A stretch of DNA of 64,000 nucleotides from positions 3,162,001 through 3,226,000 of the forward strand of contig JAHREC010000045.1 of NCBI GenBank assembly GCA_020081605.1, given 5' to 3'. Numbering within the stretch: position 1 is the first letter of the stretch; every line of letters starts with the position of its first letter. The stretch is from Albifimbria verrucaria. Taxonomy: Eukaryota; Ascomycota; Sordariomycetes; Hypocreales; Stachybotryaceae. Both the position numbers and the translations under genes were made by a program. Under the pieces are notes generated by a model. That model was not told where the DNA came from, made no database searches, and saw only the letters and a program-made list of their open reading frames with translations. This document shows positions 24,601 through 36,473 of this stretch, piece by piece.

Positions 24601-26839
24601 CTCTCGTCGCACTTTCCTTTGGGTGTCAGTTTATAGGGTCTTGGAATAGGATACAAAACCAGTTGGGATCAGACCTTTATCTTCCGGTTTAGGCAATTTT
24701 ACAGCCTTTGCTGCGTCCAGAAGTCCGCGCCATGGTTGCTCAAAGCCTATGAGATACTACGCTTGCCTTGAGTAATTTGCTACGGAAGAGTGGTATATTA
24801 GATATTTTTTATGCGTATATTTTTATTCTCTCCATTATGTATCAATTCATAAGAAGCTTTTATCATTCATTCAAAAGCTGTCTTAGACTTCGCCTTAAAA
24901 CCGCTTCAGGGGATCCATGACCCGATATTACATCAGCGTATTCCGGCCGGCAAAGATTTCCTATTTGGTGAAGCTGTATGGAACTTTTTAACCCAGTCTA
25001 GTTGATAGGTCCACAAGAATGCCACCTGGCTTCACTCCATTTGGAACTTTGCCCAATCTGACGTGATTGGTTGCGACTGTCCTGTCCGTGGCCTGGAGGA
25101 GGTGCTTTCATTTGGCACTGCGAATAGGGTGAACCCTTGGAACGTCATGCAGTCTACATAAAAACCTGTTTGCCTGTAACGCTGTCAGAAGTGATATAAG
25201 CGATCGACGTCATTTTGACGAATGCGTGTATCTTGTGCCGCTAGTCCTGGTTGAATATTAAAACCAATAGCATATACTCCGCGCAGCAGACTTGAATGTG
25301 GGCTAATTCGTATCCTACAGTGGTATAACACTTATTGAACCGAAAGATTGATGCTTGATTGAATAACTAACTTTTACGACTCGTTTCTCGATATTTATAC
25401 AGGTTAACTAACATGAAGCATATTTTATATAAACATAATCATTTGAGCATACCCAATGCAAGATGTCTTAGTCATTCGAACCGCGTGGGCATTTTTGCGC
25501 TGGTTCAACAGAAGCCGTTGATCTGACAAGGCTTATCCTCTGCGTGACACCACGACAAGCTCGCAACTTACCAAGCTGATAATACTACACAACCTCTGAT
25601 AGCCCTGTCATTTTCACAGTTCCCTCGTCCGTAGTACTTCACTCGCAATGCTACCCCAAGCCCTGCCGCTTGATGCCTGGTCCCCAAGGGCAATCAAGTA
25701 AGCCGGCTGAGCAGAATTACAGCCAGGCTGCCCAGTGGAACTAGCGGTCGTGCTGATGTAAGAGTACCACTGGGAACTCAATGGCAGGTGCCGTATGCAA
25801 ATCCACGTATGCGCACCGAGATAGAGCGTGTGGATTAGGGAGATTTGGCTTCAAACCAAAATCGTCCAAATCCGTTATGCTGGTTACTTATCTTACACGA
25901 CGAAAGACGGAAGCGTCTTGCAAAGATGTGAACCAGTCGGCTACATTCTTGATTGGAGATGCTGTCAAGTATCTCAGGACCATTATAGACCTGCAGGTCC
26001 CTCACGCCAAGCTGAGTAAAGGAGATCACATTCCAACGTAGTGCGCTAAAACGCGTTCCAAACCGACGCGAAACCCACTTTTGTCCATATCACAAATGCT
26101 GGCAACGCTTGGGCTCTTCTCAGGCCATGTGATGATTAAAAGAAATGGACAGGAAAGTTGTCAAACTGAAGTTGAATTTACAGGCAACGGTGGCAGTCAA
26201 CAAGCTGCATATTCGGAATCAAATGAAATTGTGGAAGCTGTGATATACGGGTGGCCTAGTGTAACCACTTCGGAGGAGACAATCTGAAGCTATCCATTCA
26301 ACCATACACCGTATATTCAGACGTTCAAGCATGCTGGCGTCACGACTAAGCCTCTTCAGCATATCATCTCAGGGCATACAAATTTTAGGTGACAACGAAA
26401 GCGCGGTTTTGTCAAAGCTCAGCCACACTCAAGGATAAATCCATATCACCAGGTTACAGAAACTTTGGTACCCAGTTGGTAAATGAGCTCGGTAACTCTT
26501 CAAGCAATTCTCGCCGTCATTAATGAAAATCGTCATTAAATAAACCCTGTTATGAACACAGTTATCTGACAGTTTGTACAAGTTCGATGGTCCTTATAAT
26601 CCGTTACCAGCCAAGCAATATTGGTGCTGCTGAGAAGCAGCGTTAGTGGTTAAACTGTATTTAGTCCGTGTCTTATATTACTTTTCATATAATTCTGAAA
26701 TAATCGTAGTATTACCCTCGCCGCCTCTTCCATTGCCCCTTGGACTGAAAACCATCGCAATAATGCCGGCTCCTTTCAAAGCGGTCGCAACACCTTCCAG
26801 CGGTATAGTCTGGTAAATTTCGAAATCTGAGATGCCACG
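24601..26839. other. Long stretch without a supportable gene
   Basis: AT-rich to about 25600, then gene-like composition from 25620 to 26300 with short plus-strand frames (25781-26041, 25828-26019, 26081-26287) that overlap and carry no motif I know. These could be a frameshifted gene, but I have no domain evidence. Nothing is visible from 26300 to 26839. Confidence 0.35.
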
Positions 26840-27286
26840 TTAGCTTATATCAACTCCCCAGACCATGAGGTAGCCACCTAGGACTCCCAGACTAAAGATC
26901 ATCGTATTTCGAAGTGTCCGATCATCCGGACGGAATTCAATAGTCTGATGTTCTTGATCTTGAATCCAGTATGAATGGCTGATTATCCCAGGGTTCCTTG
27001 AGTGCTCGGCATAAAGATCTCCCCATCTAAAGCCAGACGCTGAGTTGCCAATAATAACTTGTATATCCCAAAAGCCATAGTCGGACGATAGTATCGTAGA
27101 AGCTACTTTAACTCCAAATAATGTGGAGCAAACAAAGAAAATGTTCGTGAGTAGAAGCATGTTACGCAACCGCTTATCTGCTTGAGATCGGTTATTAAGG
27201 CCATGGGTCGCTGGTTTCGCGTTGCTAGAGCAGACTTGTTCCGGGCTTAGCTTTTTGAAAATCATATTTTGCCAGCAAAGAAGCAT
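26840..27286 (-). CDS. Putative membrane protein fragment, unrecognised
   Basis: A 148-codon frame with two hydrophobic segments, NMLLLTNIFFVCSTLFGV and TMIFSLGVLGGYLMVWGV. They flank a polar loop with SASGFRWGDLYAEHSRNP and HQTIEFRPDDRTL. The start codon is uncertain. It lies downstream of, and on the same strand as, the fragment at 27373-27745; the two could be exons of one gene, but I cannot join them by splice sites. Family not recognised. Confidence 0.35.
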   Translation of the reverse strand: MLLCWQNMIFKKLSPEQVCSSNAKPATHGLNNRSQADKRLRNMLLLTNIFFVCSTLFGVKVASTILSSDYGFWDIQVIIGNSASGFRWGDLYAEHSRNPGIISHSYWIQDQEHQTIEFRPDDRTLRNTMIFSLGVLGGYLMVWGVDIS

Positions 27287-27372
27287 TTATTTATATTACA
27301 ATAGTCCCGAATTTAGCCTGTTAAATGGGAATCATTGCGTAGTATTCTTAATGCAATCGTACGGTGGAATTA

Positions 27373-27745
27373 TTAGTTCGGGCGATTGCCTGATTCTTGC
27401 ATGAACGCCGAATTAGGGTCGTATCTTTCGCCATTTTTGATGCGTTTACGTACTAGTACGACTTTCTGCCTACGGAGGAGGAATACGAGCTGCGTACAGG
27501 CCGTCCACATAAGGAAGAGTCCTCGCATTGGGTGATCTGTATAAGCGGCGACTAGCCGCACTTTTCTGGAGCAGTTCGGCAACGGTGTATTCAAGACGCA
27601 TTCTTCGCATATCCTCAGCGCAATCCTGTGCCACTTTATAAGCGGTAACCCAGAGGGAAGAGAATAAGTACCTATGGCTTCTCTCCTTTGCGTAGAAAAC
27701 ACGCATGCATAAGTTTCTAAATTGGGTCAGCCTTGCTGCAGCCAC
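27373..27745 (-). CDS. Unrecognised gene fragment
   Basis: Two minus-strand frames appear to be one protein separated by a one-base slip near 27560. The first reads SSLWVTAYKVAQDCAEDMRR then MRLEYTVAELLQK. The second continues RLVAAYTDHPMRGLFLMWTA, CTQLVFLLRRQK and KNGERYDPNSAFMQESGN. One short hydrophobic stretch is present. No known domain is evident. The consistent amino-acid quality across the frame change is the only reason to list it. Confidence 0.3.
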
Positions 27746-28489
27746 TATCGAATAAACAGGACCTTACCCATCAGAAGGAGTATAGCTTGTTAGCATAATA
27801 TGGCGGCAAGACTAATTCCCGTCTTACGCAAAACCCCGCATGATTACAGCTAGTTTAGAATCGTAAGATACCCGAGTGGAGTTCTTTCTGTGAGCCTTGG
27901 ACGTCGAAGTTGACTGAATAACTACACATGGCTCCAGGCTCAGATACGCTTAAAAACTGTAAAGCCATTTGTTATACTGCTCCTCGCCGCCATTCAGTTC
28001 GCTCTCCTCGTCATCTAGATTGTGCCGCCAGCGTTTCGCACCAATGCACCAATACCTGCTATTCCGCTCTCTTTTCTTGCGTCTTTAGCCATGCCGTATC
28101 TTTAAAGTATTGAACATGCCCACTATGCGCCCCTAGTTCGATTATCAATATATCTATGTCCTTCTCCATTCTCCTCGATCTTCCCTCAGGCAATAACGCT
28201 CTGGCTGCCCTTGGGACGCACTACCATGCCGTGAATTATTTTCTCAACACGTCTACAAGGCTATATCAAGATTCTTTCTGACCGCTTTCAATCCATCGCA
28301 GCCACTCCTCATTCATCGGGTAACCTCCTAACTGAGTCACAATGATAGTAACGTCAACCATCCTGTGGCTTATTTGGCGTCACTGCTTTGGTTTACGTTG
28401 CGATGGCATTGGGCAATGTGCTTTCTTAACGCCAATCTTATCCATTTCTAACAAAACTTAGGGTCAACTTCATCTCAGCCATCCATTCC
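27746..28489. other. Intergenic or lost 5' part of the ABC gene
   Basis: No gene is recognisable. The N-terminal half expected for a full ABCC transporter (TMD1 and the Walker A half of NBD1) is not present here in any frame. Confidence 0.4.
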
Positions 28490-30545
28490 AAATACCACCG
28501 TAGTGAAAGCTTGTGTGCTGAATGTCGATGTTGCAGCCTTCCCGGCTGAAAAAGACACAATGGTGGGAAACAACGGCATGTCGTTGAGTGTAGGCCAGAA
28601 ACAACGCTTGACGCTTGTCCGAGCGCTTTACTTTCGAAAGAGCATATTCGTTTTGGGTGATGTGCCCAATGGCTTAGATGACTGATTAGCAAAGTACATT
28701 TGACTATGTGCTCAGCCCAAAACGTAGGTGCAAGAAACATAGCATTACGACTGTTTTGGCGGCGCACGTGGTTCAATACCTACATTACGCTAGCTATATT
28801 ATTGCTTTTGACACGAAAGGACAGACAGTAGCGCAGGGTTCGCTTGAATCGTTCAATTCGCTGGATGGCAATACACATAGCCTCAGATGGAGAGGAAGAA
28901 AATAACAACAAAACACACAGGATATTAGTGCTGCTCCTCATGTAAGAGAGCCTGTTATTTTACGAAAGTTGGATCAAGATGCTGAACAGGAACTCGTCTG
29001 TCTAGCGGGCGATTCGATGGTCTACATATACTACGCAGAATCGTTAGGATGGAAATACGCCTCTACTATCATTCTTACCGCCATTGCCTTCGCATTCTCA
29101 AACGAATTTCCGGAAGTTTGGGTACAATGGTGGTCGAAATCAGAAGCGTCCCGTGACAACACTCTTTAGGTCTCTGGGTCGGTATCTACGTTCTTGTTGG
29201 CAGTCTTGCGATTGTCTTTGCCTTTGCACAGATTAGGGTAGCGCTTGTGTGGTCGGTCCCTCGACCAGTATCAAAGCTCCATCAATGGCCACTGGATGGT
29301 GTGATGTATACTCAAAACGGTGCTTATGCCTGCATTGCCAGTACAGTTTTGACAGCAACTGGTGCACGCTATGTAAGGATTATCATGCCATTTGCAATCA
29401 TTCTTCTATGCCTATTGCAAAGTTCTACCTACAGTCTTGTCGCTAGTTCCGTCTCCTAGACCTTGAAGCTTAGGCTCCACGTCTCACATACTGCCAAGAG
29501 ACACTTACAGAAGAAATAATAATCCGAGCTTTTGGATGCCAGAAGAGCGCACATTCGACTTGCTTAAACATAATTGATCGTTCCCGAAACCTTGTTGTTT
29601 AATACTTTGCATTCAACGCTGGTTGAGTCTTGTCTTAGACCTGACGGCTGCTGCCATTGCCAGTGTAGTCGTGACCCTGGCTACCACAGTCAACGGGAAC
29701 GCAACAGCCGGTTCTGTCGGCCTTTCTCTACTCAATATCTTAGCTTTCAACAGCCATCACAGCCCATAGGCGACTGAACTATTCTTTACACATCTCTGGG
29801 AGCCATTGTACATCACAAGAAAATCAAAGCTGCCACACCCTTTAAATACTTGATAGATGAAACCATCGAACCTCCGAGCTAATAGCCTTACGCCGGTCAA
29901 ATAACTTTGTCTAATGTAACCGCACCATATGTATAGGGGACATATCGGTCCTGCAGAACGCTTCGTTAACCATCCGTCCTGGCGCTTAGGGGGCATCTGT
30001 GGCCACAGCGGCAGTGGAAAGTCTTCTTTACTACTCACGTTCCTACACATGCTTGATCACTCTCCGGGCCAAATGGAGCTTGAAAAATTCACTCTTGCAA
30101 CTCTACCACGTGCCATTGTTAGATTTCGGGTGACAGTCCTGTCCCAAGATGACTTATGTATTGCTGGTAGCGTATATGCCAATTTGAATCCACATGGAAG
30201 GTGTAGCCAAGAGGCCATTTCTGATGCACTGACAAAGGTAGGATTGTTTGAACTCATAGAGGAAAGAGGTAGCATTGAGGGAAGCATAGGCAATCCCAAG
30301 CTCTTCCAAGGCTAATGCAACTCTTCTCCGTCGCACGAGCGCTATTGTGCCCCGCAAAGTATTAATTGTCGACGAAATGACCAGCACCGTTGGTGCTGCC
30401 ACGGAAAGACGCATATTGGATGTTATCCTCGCTGTGTTGAAACAAAGCACAGTCATCGCTGTTACTCACCGGTTGCAGACTATCGCTAACTTCGATACTA
30501 TTGTTATTATGAACTCTGGTAAATTCATCGAGCATGGGTAGCCAG
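28490..30545 (+). pseudogene. ABCC-type (MRP-like) ABC transporter, 5'-truncated remnant
   Basis: Pieces appear in the order of a full ABCC exporter. First is the NBD1 second half: DTMVGNNGMSLSVGQKQRLT is the ABC signature, with LSVGQ in place of LSGGQ. Walker B FVLGDVPNGLDD lacks its usual Asp, and the H-loop region is TTVLAAHVVQYLHYAS. TMD2 follows (29000-29760: WKYASTIILTAIAFAFSNEF, ATGARYVRIIMPFAIILL). Then NBD2: Walker A GHSGSGKSS (about 30001-30030), Q-loop VLSQDDLCIAGSVYANLN, Walker B KVLIVDEMTST, and H-loop VIAVTHRLQTIANFDTIVIM. Stops and frame changes occur throughout, and TMD1 plus the NBD1 Walker A are missing. Substituted catalytic residues in NBD1 show real decay beyond sequencing slips. 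The ancestor would have been a plasma-membrane or vacuolar multidrug or conjugate exporter. Confidence 0.85.
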
Positions 30546-31282
30546 CCAAACTGAAAGAAAAGAAAGAAGATTAGTGTAAGGCTTTGTGGCACCATGGTTG
30601 AAGGCGCGGTTTAACATAAATAATAGAGTTCTTACCCTAGCAAATAACACTCTAATTAGTACCGGCATCAACTGCTAAGCTATATACTATAGCGTAAGGA
30701 CAGGTCCCTCCTTGTATTAACTAGGTACTCTTTCTTTGGACCTCAAGCTATGCAAGAATGCTCATTTTAGAAACGCTAGTCGTTCTAATGCTGAGACAAC
30801 ATTCAAACTTAGCCCGCCTAGTATTAAATAGTTATATATAGAAATATTCTCCCGAATGCTATGAGAGAAATCATGCGCTATAGACTATCATTTTCTTCAT
30901 GAGATTCAGAGGAGCTTAAGCCTAGAGAGGGTTTGCAATGGTAATCAATTCGAGAGTCAAACTACTGTACCATAGTTTAAAACTCAGATCCTGGTTGAAT
31001 GGGGAAACTATACCCCTTGTAGCTGGGGTGGAAGAAGTGCTTACAGCACCAGGTTATCATCGTTTTTTTTCTCAGGAGTCAAGTATGGGTGCCTAGACAT
31101 ATGAGCCGCCAGATACAGACGACAGTTTAGTCTACCCAGGATTCTATATCAAGCCAGTTAGATTAAGTACGACAGTATACATTCTAGAACGAGACTGTCC
31201 ACACTAGACTCCCCTTTCCGTATTCCATACCTCCTATCGTTCATACCCAATAGACATTCTCAGCGCTTAGGTTCCCATTAGG
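30546..31282. other. Intergenic, no gene seen
   Basis: AT-rich DNA between the transporter relic and the orphan fragment on the opposite strand. No frame or repeat of note. Confidence 0.4.
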
Positions 31283-31760
31283 TCACACCTTTCTGAACAA
31301 AAAGTCAAGATTTTGCGGGTCCTGGTCTTCAGCAAGAAGTTGGTCTCTGGGCGCTTCAAGATTCTCAGAGTGACCAGTAGCTTGAAAGGGTACAGGGCGA
31401 AAATGTACAGAATCGTGGACATACTTGCTGATTCTTCATTGTCTCACTAAGCCGGCGAAATGCTTGTGCGACTCCTGCGCCTAGAAGAAAATCGGTTGCC
31501 GCACCATGCTGCATACCATCATCAGTATCTTTCAAGCCAAGTATATATTCTTCAACAACGTCTTGTGTCAACCCAGGGTCTCTTATCGAGCAATGTACCC
31601 CAAATCTCATAAACCCCTGGCGGAACTCATTGACAGATACCGAGGCCTATGCATCGTTGTAAGCCAATGTAGCTCAACTTACCCAGGCGAGCCTATATAT
31701 ATCCTGCTCTAAATGCTTGTTTGCCAATGCCTCTAGAGGTAAATGATCTCGAGCGTCTTT
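31283..31760 (-). CDS. Unrecognised 3' gene fragment with two introns
   Basis: Minus-strand coding sequence is well preserved. It reads LPLEALANKHLEQDIYRLAW, an intron (GTAAGT...GCATAG), SVNEFRQGFMRFGVHC, TQDVVEEYILGLKDTDDGMQ, HGAATDFLLGAGVAQAFRRL, and a second intron starting GTATGT after ETMKNQQ. A last exon, ENLEAPRDQLLAEDQDPQNL, ends at a stop at 31283. The upstream minus strand to about 32040 (ELEYAPIIADFVTDPFFQFL) may belong to the same gene. No domain is recognised. Codon quality and matching splice sites argue that it was a real protein C-terminus. Confidence 0.45.
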
Positions 31761-32066
31761 TTCTGGAGTATGACCAAGATGAAACATCTACCAATGAGAG
31801 AGACGTACGGAGGCGGTAGACAATTATTTGCACACAGTCCTCAAGTGAACAGAGTTCCCTCAGTTCTCTATGGCTTTAGTAAAGGTATTTCCCCGCCGAA
31901 CCTCACCACCTACTTTTTCCTGGTGCGGAAGTATGTGGTCAAGTCCTTGAGTTCTTATCACGGCATTCTTAACTTTGTGTTTAGAAATTGGAAGAATGGG
32001 TCAGTTACAAAATCGGCTATAATAGGGGCATATTCCAATTCTTCTGACTGGTTGTCTCTCTGTTAG

Positions 32067-32625
32067 CAGTTCGCATGGGAACCACAGGTTATTGACTAGA
32101 CCGATCTCCCATTTCCCGGTTGCGATGGATGATATTACTTGAAGGAGTATTATATCTCATTGAATGTGCGAGGGGCACATCTACATGATAGACATGGATT
32201 TCATCCTATTAAAACTGGGGAAAACGGGTGACATTGGCTAGCTAGTAAGCTAGGTGGTGATAAAGGTCCCATCATTTAGTGACCTTACGAAGATCTACAT
32301 AGCATATCTACCATCAATAGAGCGATATTAAGTTTCTTCATGTATCGGCATATTGGCTAGGATATTGCGGCTCCATTATGTAGATGTGCCCCTCACACAT
32401 TCGTTTAGAAAACTTTAAAAATCAATGAGGGGCATAGAAAAATATTAAAAAGAGATAATACAAGAAAAGGTGAGTACACTAGTAAGAGAATATAAAGAAA
32501 AGGCTCTCGGGTGTTCCCTAGAACAAAAGAGGTTTAGTATAGATGGTATAGAGGCATAGAACTATTTACTGCGTCTCATCCTAGTAGTGATACCCTCCCA
32601 TCAACGCACCTTCATCATCATCTAC
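32067..32625. other. Intergenic stretch holding a TIR element
   Basis: No gene. It contains the short inverted-repeat element at 32162-32402 (separate entry), flanked by AT-rich DNA up to the DUF6923-like gene. Confidence 0.6.
32162..32402. mobile_element. MITE-like non-autonomous TIR element (copy 2)
   Basis: About 241 bp bounded by imperfect terminal inverted repeats of about 27 bp. The left end reads GAATGTGCGAGGGGCACATC then TACAT. The right end, reverse-complemented, reads GAATGTGTGAGGGGCACATC then TACAT. The single internal difference is a C/T transition, as RIP or deamination would leave. There is no coding capacity. A diverged relative lies at 182-317 in the opposite orientation, showing that the sequence has moved. 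The source transposase family cannot be named from this window. Confidence 0.75.
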
Positions 32626-33572
32626 TCAAGAAACATCAGGCCGCAAGAAGCAGCGTGCGCCTTCGTTCCTGGAAGATGCAGTGCCTTGGCCGGATAAACT
32701 AGCCGCGTTCGTATTCAAGACGGAGAATCTGAATACTCGACCGCTGCCGTTATCTAAACCATATATGATTCCATTACTCGTGCCCATCATTGCCCCAAAG
32801 GTCTTCGGGATAACAGCAAGATTCCCATAGTTCGCAGTCACAGTCTCCCACTGGTGCGTCGAAGTTGACCACCGAATCAACGACATCGCTCCATTGGCCT
32901 TAGTACCGACGGAGTAAAGGTATCCAGTTGAAGACGGCGTGTATGCCCAGTCGGCCACTTCAAGGTCCGCAGGAAGGGTCATAGTCCCGCTGTCTACCAG
33001 CTTACCGTATGTCGGCGACCCAGGGAAGAGGTCTACGCGGCCCCAGGAAAGGCCGTCGCGACCGAACCAGAACTGGCCGCCAAGATCGAACTCGCCGAGG
33101 TTGGGTGGTTGAGGTTGGCTCGGGAGATTTAGGACGACATCCACGGCGCCATCGATGCCGATCCGGATGAGTTCCGTGCCCTGAATTGCGTAGAGGTGGT
33201 TCTCGAACGGGTGGAAGCCCATAGCGTTGATCTCGCCGGAGCTGGGCCGCAGATTGGCGATAATAACCCCTCCTCGCCGCTCGGCATGTCGAGGTATGTA
33301 AGCCTATTGGCTTGTAGAATATAGGCGCCGGGATTGCAGGGGAAGGGCCTGAGAGTAGGCTTTGTCGGGCAAGGAGCGGTGACAGTAGCAGTTTCGGTTC
33401 TGGTCGAAGTGATGGTCGAAGTGACGCTTGCCGGGATGTCACAGCCTAGGATCGTGCAGAGAGGGTCATCGGCCGCATTGATTTCAAAGGCCTGGGTTGG
33501 CTCTGCAGCGGGGACGCCGCGAACGAAGGCTGCAAATGCCCCGACAAGGCAGACAGAGAGAATGGAAGGCAT
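32626..33572 (-). CDS. Secreted DUF6923-like beta-propeller protein, one frameshift
   Basis: The ATG at 33572 gives a signal peptide (MPSILSVCLVGAFAAFVRGV). A Thr/Ser linker (SVTSTITSTRTETATVTAPC) follows, then a propeller-like domain with the landmarks NRLTYLDMPSGE, AMGFHPFENHLYAIQG, NLGEFDLGGQFWFG, SPTYGKLVDSGTMTLP, FGAMMGTSNGIIYG and GTASSRNEGARC. These match the order seen in fungal secreted DUF6923 proteins (family assigned from memory). The frame breaks once, at the CCCC run 33267-33270 (plus strand); restoring one base gives GVIIANLRPSSGEINAMGFH with no further problem. It is therefore probably a functional gene in the organism. The role is unknown; homologues are cell-wall or extracellular proteins. 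Confidence 0.75.
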
Positions 33573-36473
33573 TATATTAAGGTGGGATGGGCTGTTTCAC
33601 AAGCCGTGTGCATTGGAGAAGCTAATGAGTCTGCGGATAAATTTGGTGAATTATACGGCGAGAACAGCTGGTTTTATACCTGTCTCGCCACAAATACTCT
33701 CTAGAGTTAATCTTAATCCAATTTTCAACCACCATGATGTACTCATAAAGCATTAAAATGACCTATGTCGTGAAAATTCGGAAGCAGTCAGAATCGTATG
33801 GGAAGCTACTACCTCCTTATACGAGCTGAGATTCCGGATGGAGTGCTATTCAGCTGCCGATTTAAATTACATAAGGACAAAGTGGCTGGCTGATAAACTT
33901 TATGCAGCTAATATTGAGCACTTCTACTCAGCCCAGTGGCGGGAAGGAATGCGGGTTGACTGACTAAGACAAGCTGCGTTGACCACATTCAAATGGTCAC
34001 CGAACAATTAATGCTTAATTAATTATCTAACTTTTATCTCTCTTTTTACAATATTTAAGGGGAGTTCAGGTACTAGTACTAGTGTTGGGTGTAGAAGTTT
34101 CTTAGGTGTTTTTTTGTGTGTGTGTCCTATGTTAAAACCTACCAAACTATGCCATGCCGAGTGAATAGTCTTGGGCCGGAGGAAATCCTATTCCCTTGAG
34201 TACCCGAAGGTGCAGGTTAAGTCCCATTTCGGGAGTTTACCAATTTAGCCCTAAACATCTTTCTGGAGAAATTGAGTTAACTAGCTCATAGCTGAGAGTG
34301 GGTGGGCTCCACTGTCAGGGTCCATCAAAGCCCGCATTTACTTTAGCGATTACCTCTTGAGTCTAGTGTGGAAAAGTAGAGCTCTGATCTTGGATCAGCG
34401 AGACTGGCTCTCGACTGCAGTTAGGTGAGGGTCTACGTTAAGATAAAGAGCTTCCTAAATAGGAAGACCTATATTGTATTATAGAGACGCCATAAGGTGA
34501 CTGAGATAAACGCTACCGAGTATAAAAAGATAGCGTTCCTATCCCCTTGAGAGGCCGGTAAGCTGTAGACTAAGTGGAAGCCCCACAACGTCTTAGCCAT
34601 GTGTTAGTACATGAAGTAACTCGTTGTATCACTCATTCATATAATCATTATAATATAACTACATATAGCGAGGGGCAATGCCAGTACATCTATCATCGGC
34701 TAATCTACTAAGCCTTCTATTTATCTAGTTTTTATCCGGTTCCAATTGGTCAATTTACTAATTTGCTACTTAGTCTGCAGCTTACCGGCCTCAAGGGGAT
34801 AAGCAAGCAAGGTACTATAATATATTATCCCATTATTACTCTTATAGACAAGCTCTCCTAAACCCTTTTTTGTTATTAAGATAGTTAAATCAACTATTAT
34901 CTCTATTATTGCACTGGCCATACTAGTGGTATGCTAGGTTATAGAACCATCCGCTGTTCAATTCTTCACTTCATTATCAAATATATATAAGTATAATAAG
35001 AAGGATTCTTATATTCCAGACAGCACCTACTCGAGTCTGCCTAGACAATGACTGTAGATTAAATTACCTACGCCTATATATCGGCATAAGTAAATAAACT
35101 CTTTTATAAATAAGGTTTCTCACACTGCCCTTGTTTTTATCTATATGAATGAAGACTGTACCGGGGTAGAAGGATAGATCGGTGGGGCGTGGGATTTATG
35201 CTACGATATTTCAGAATCCTATAGTATCAAAACTTTCTATCACTAAATTCAGGATTTAAATTATAGAGGAGATTATGAAATAGATTTATCTAAGTATTTA
35301 TAGAAGAATCTAATTACTTATTTATTAGTGTCGCTTAGTCTTCTCTTCTCCAGATTGCTACTAATAGGCTCCTGCAAAGGGTGGGTTATATGCGGCCCCT
35401 GAGTATAGCTTCCTTATTAGACTAATCTTTCAACCCTGTGTTAATATTCTAGCCTCTGGAAAGGCATTGCCTCAGAAAATAATTTATAATCTTCCGGTTA
35501 CTGGCTATTCAACATCACTTTCACTTGACGATAATTGGACTATATTACTACTACAGTGCATCGTCAGTTTCGCCATTTCTTTCAAGTTAAAGCCAATACT
35601 TGATTCACCAGCTCGCAAGGATTCTTTTCATATAGGCGTTGATTGGTGCGTTAGTACCCACTGAGATAGCTGTAGCTCTGCATGCTGATGAGATGTAGCA
35701 TTGTCTTTCTGTTCACGTCCCTGCCACGCTTGGCACTCAAGAGAAAAGCGCTACGATAATGCTGATCTCTCTTTAGCCGTTGATCCCTATTCATCCCTGG
35801 TGCATTCATCAGCAAGACTATCCTAGGCTACATTTAAGCAGATCATTTTGTTCTAGTTCTTCGATAAACCCGAGCTGGGTGTATCTATTTGACTTTCAGT
35901 TAGGAGACCTCTGCTATCGTATTAGGAGTTGTAGGATCTAGCGTACACTCCGGGTGTGTGGGGCAATCACTATATATCCATTAGGCCATTATAATAGGGG
36001 CGCTTGCTGGCGAGATACGCACGATCTACGATAATTATGCCAGGCTGTGGCTTGCGGGAAATGTGTTGCACACCATGATAGAGCCTAGGATCTAATTCTA
36101 TGTGCCGTAGATTCCGATTTTGGAGCGGAATCGTGCGAGCGGCATCTATGATCTCCTTGGTAAGACTGTACCTTTGGCTATAGAGAATACTTCCGGGATC
36201 TCAAAGCATGGATTCCTGATACAGGCTTTGGCCCGACCTTGGAATATCCGTTATAGAGCTGGTTTAAGTGATGATGGATGCAACAACGTCGCCACAGGCA
36301 CTTCTGAGCTCCGAGTGACGAAACGCTGTCAACTTGTGTTTCTGGGCGCTTTGCAGCGAACAGGCTTCTTTGCCTATGTAGATATATTATTGAGTTTAAT
36401 GTTCGTGGTTTCAGTTTAGCCAAGCTAAACCATCTGCGAGTTGTATGTCGTGTTATTAAATGCTATAAATAAT
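33573..36473. other. Long repeat-bearing stretch without a gene
   Basis: Frames are short and motif-free; frame 36120-36419 is open but unrecognised. There is an inverted-repeat element at 34541-34800 and several small hairpins, for example CTTCCTAAATAGGAAG near 34450. Between 34080 and 35400 the sequence has the patchy AT-rich texture of a RIP-degraded transposon, but no transposon protein can be read. Confidence 0.4.
34541..34800. mobile_element. Inverted-repeat element, ~260 bp, MITE-like
   Basis: The left arm at 34541-34576 begins ATCCCCTTGAGAGGCCGGTA. The right arm, reverse-complemented from 34800, begins ATCCCCTTGAGGCCGGTAAG and continues CTGCAGACTAAGT. The arms align over about 35 bp with one 2-bp indel and two transitions. 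The roughly 190-bp centre is non-coding. It could be a MITE or a snap-back hairpin left by a larger transposon. It is unrelated to the 32162-32402 element. Confidence 0.6.

Noticed and set aside
34080..35400. Possible LTR retrotransposon (TGTTGGG... start, patchy texture)
   Set aside because: No second LTR, primer-binding site, polypurine tract or Gag/Pol fragment could be found.
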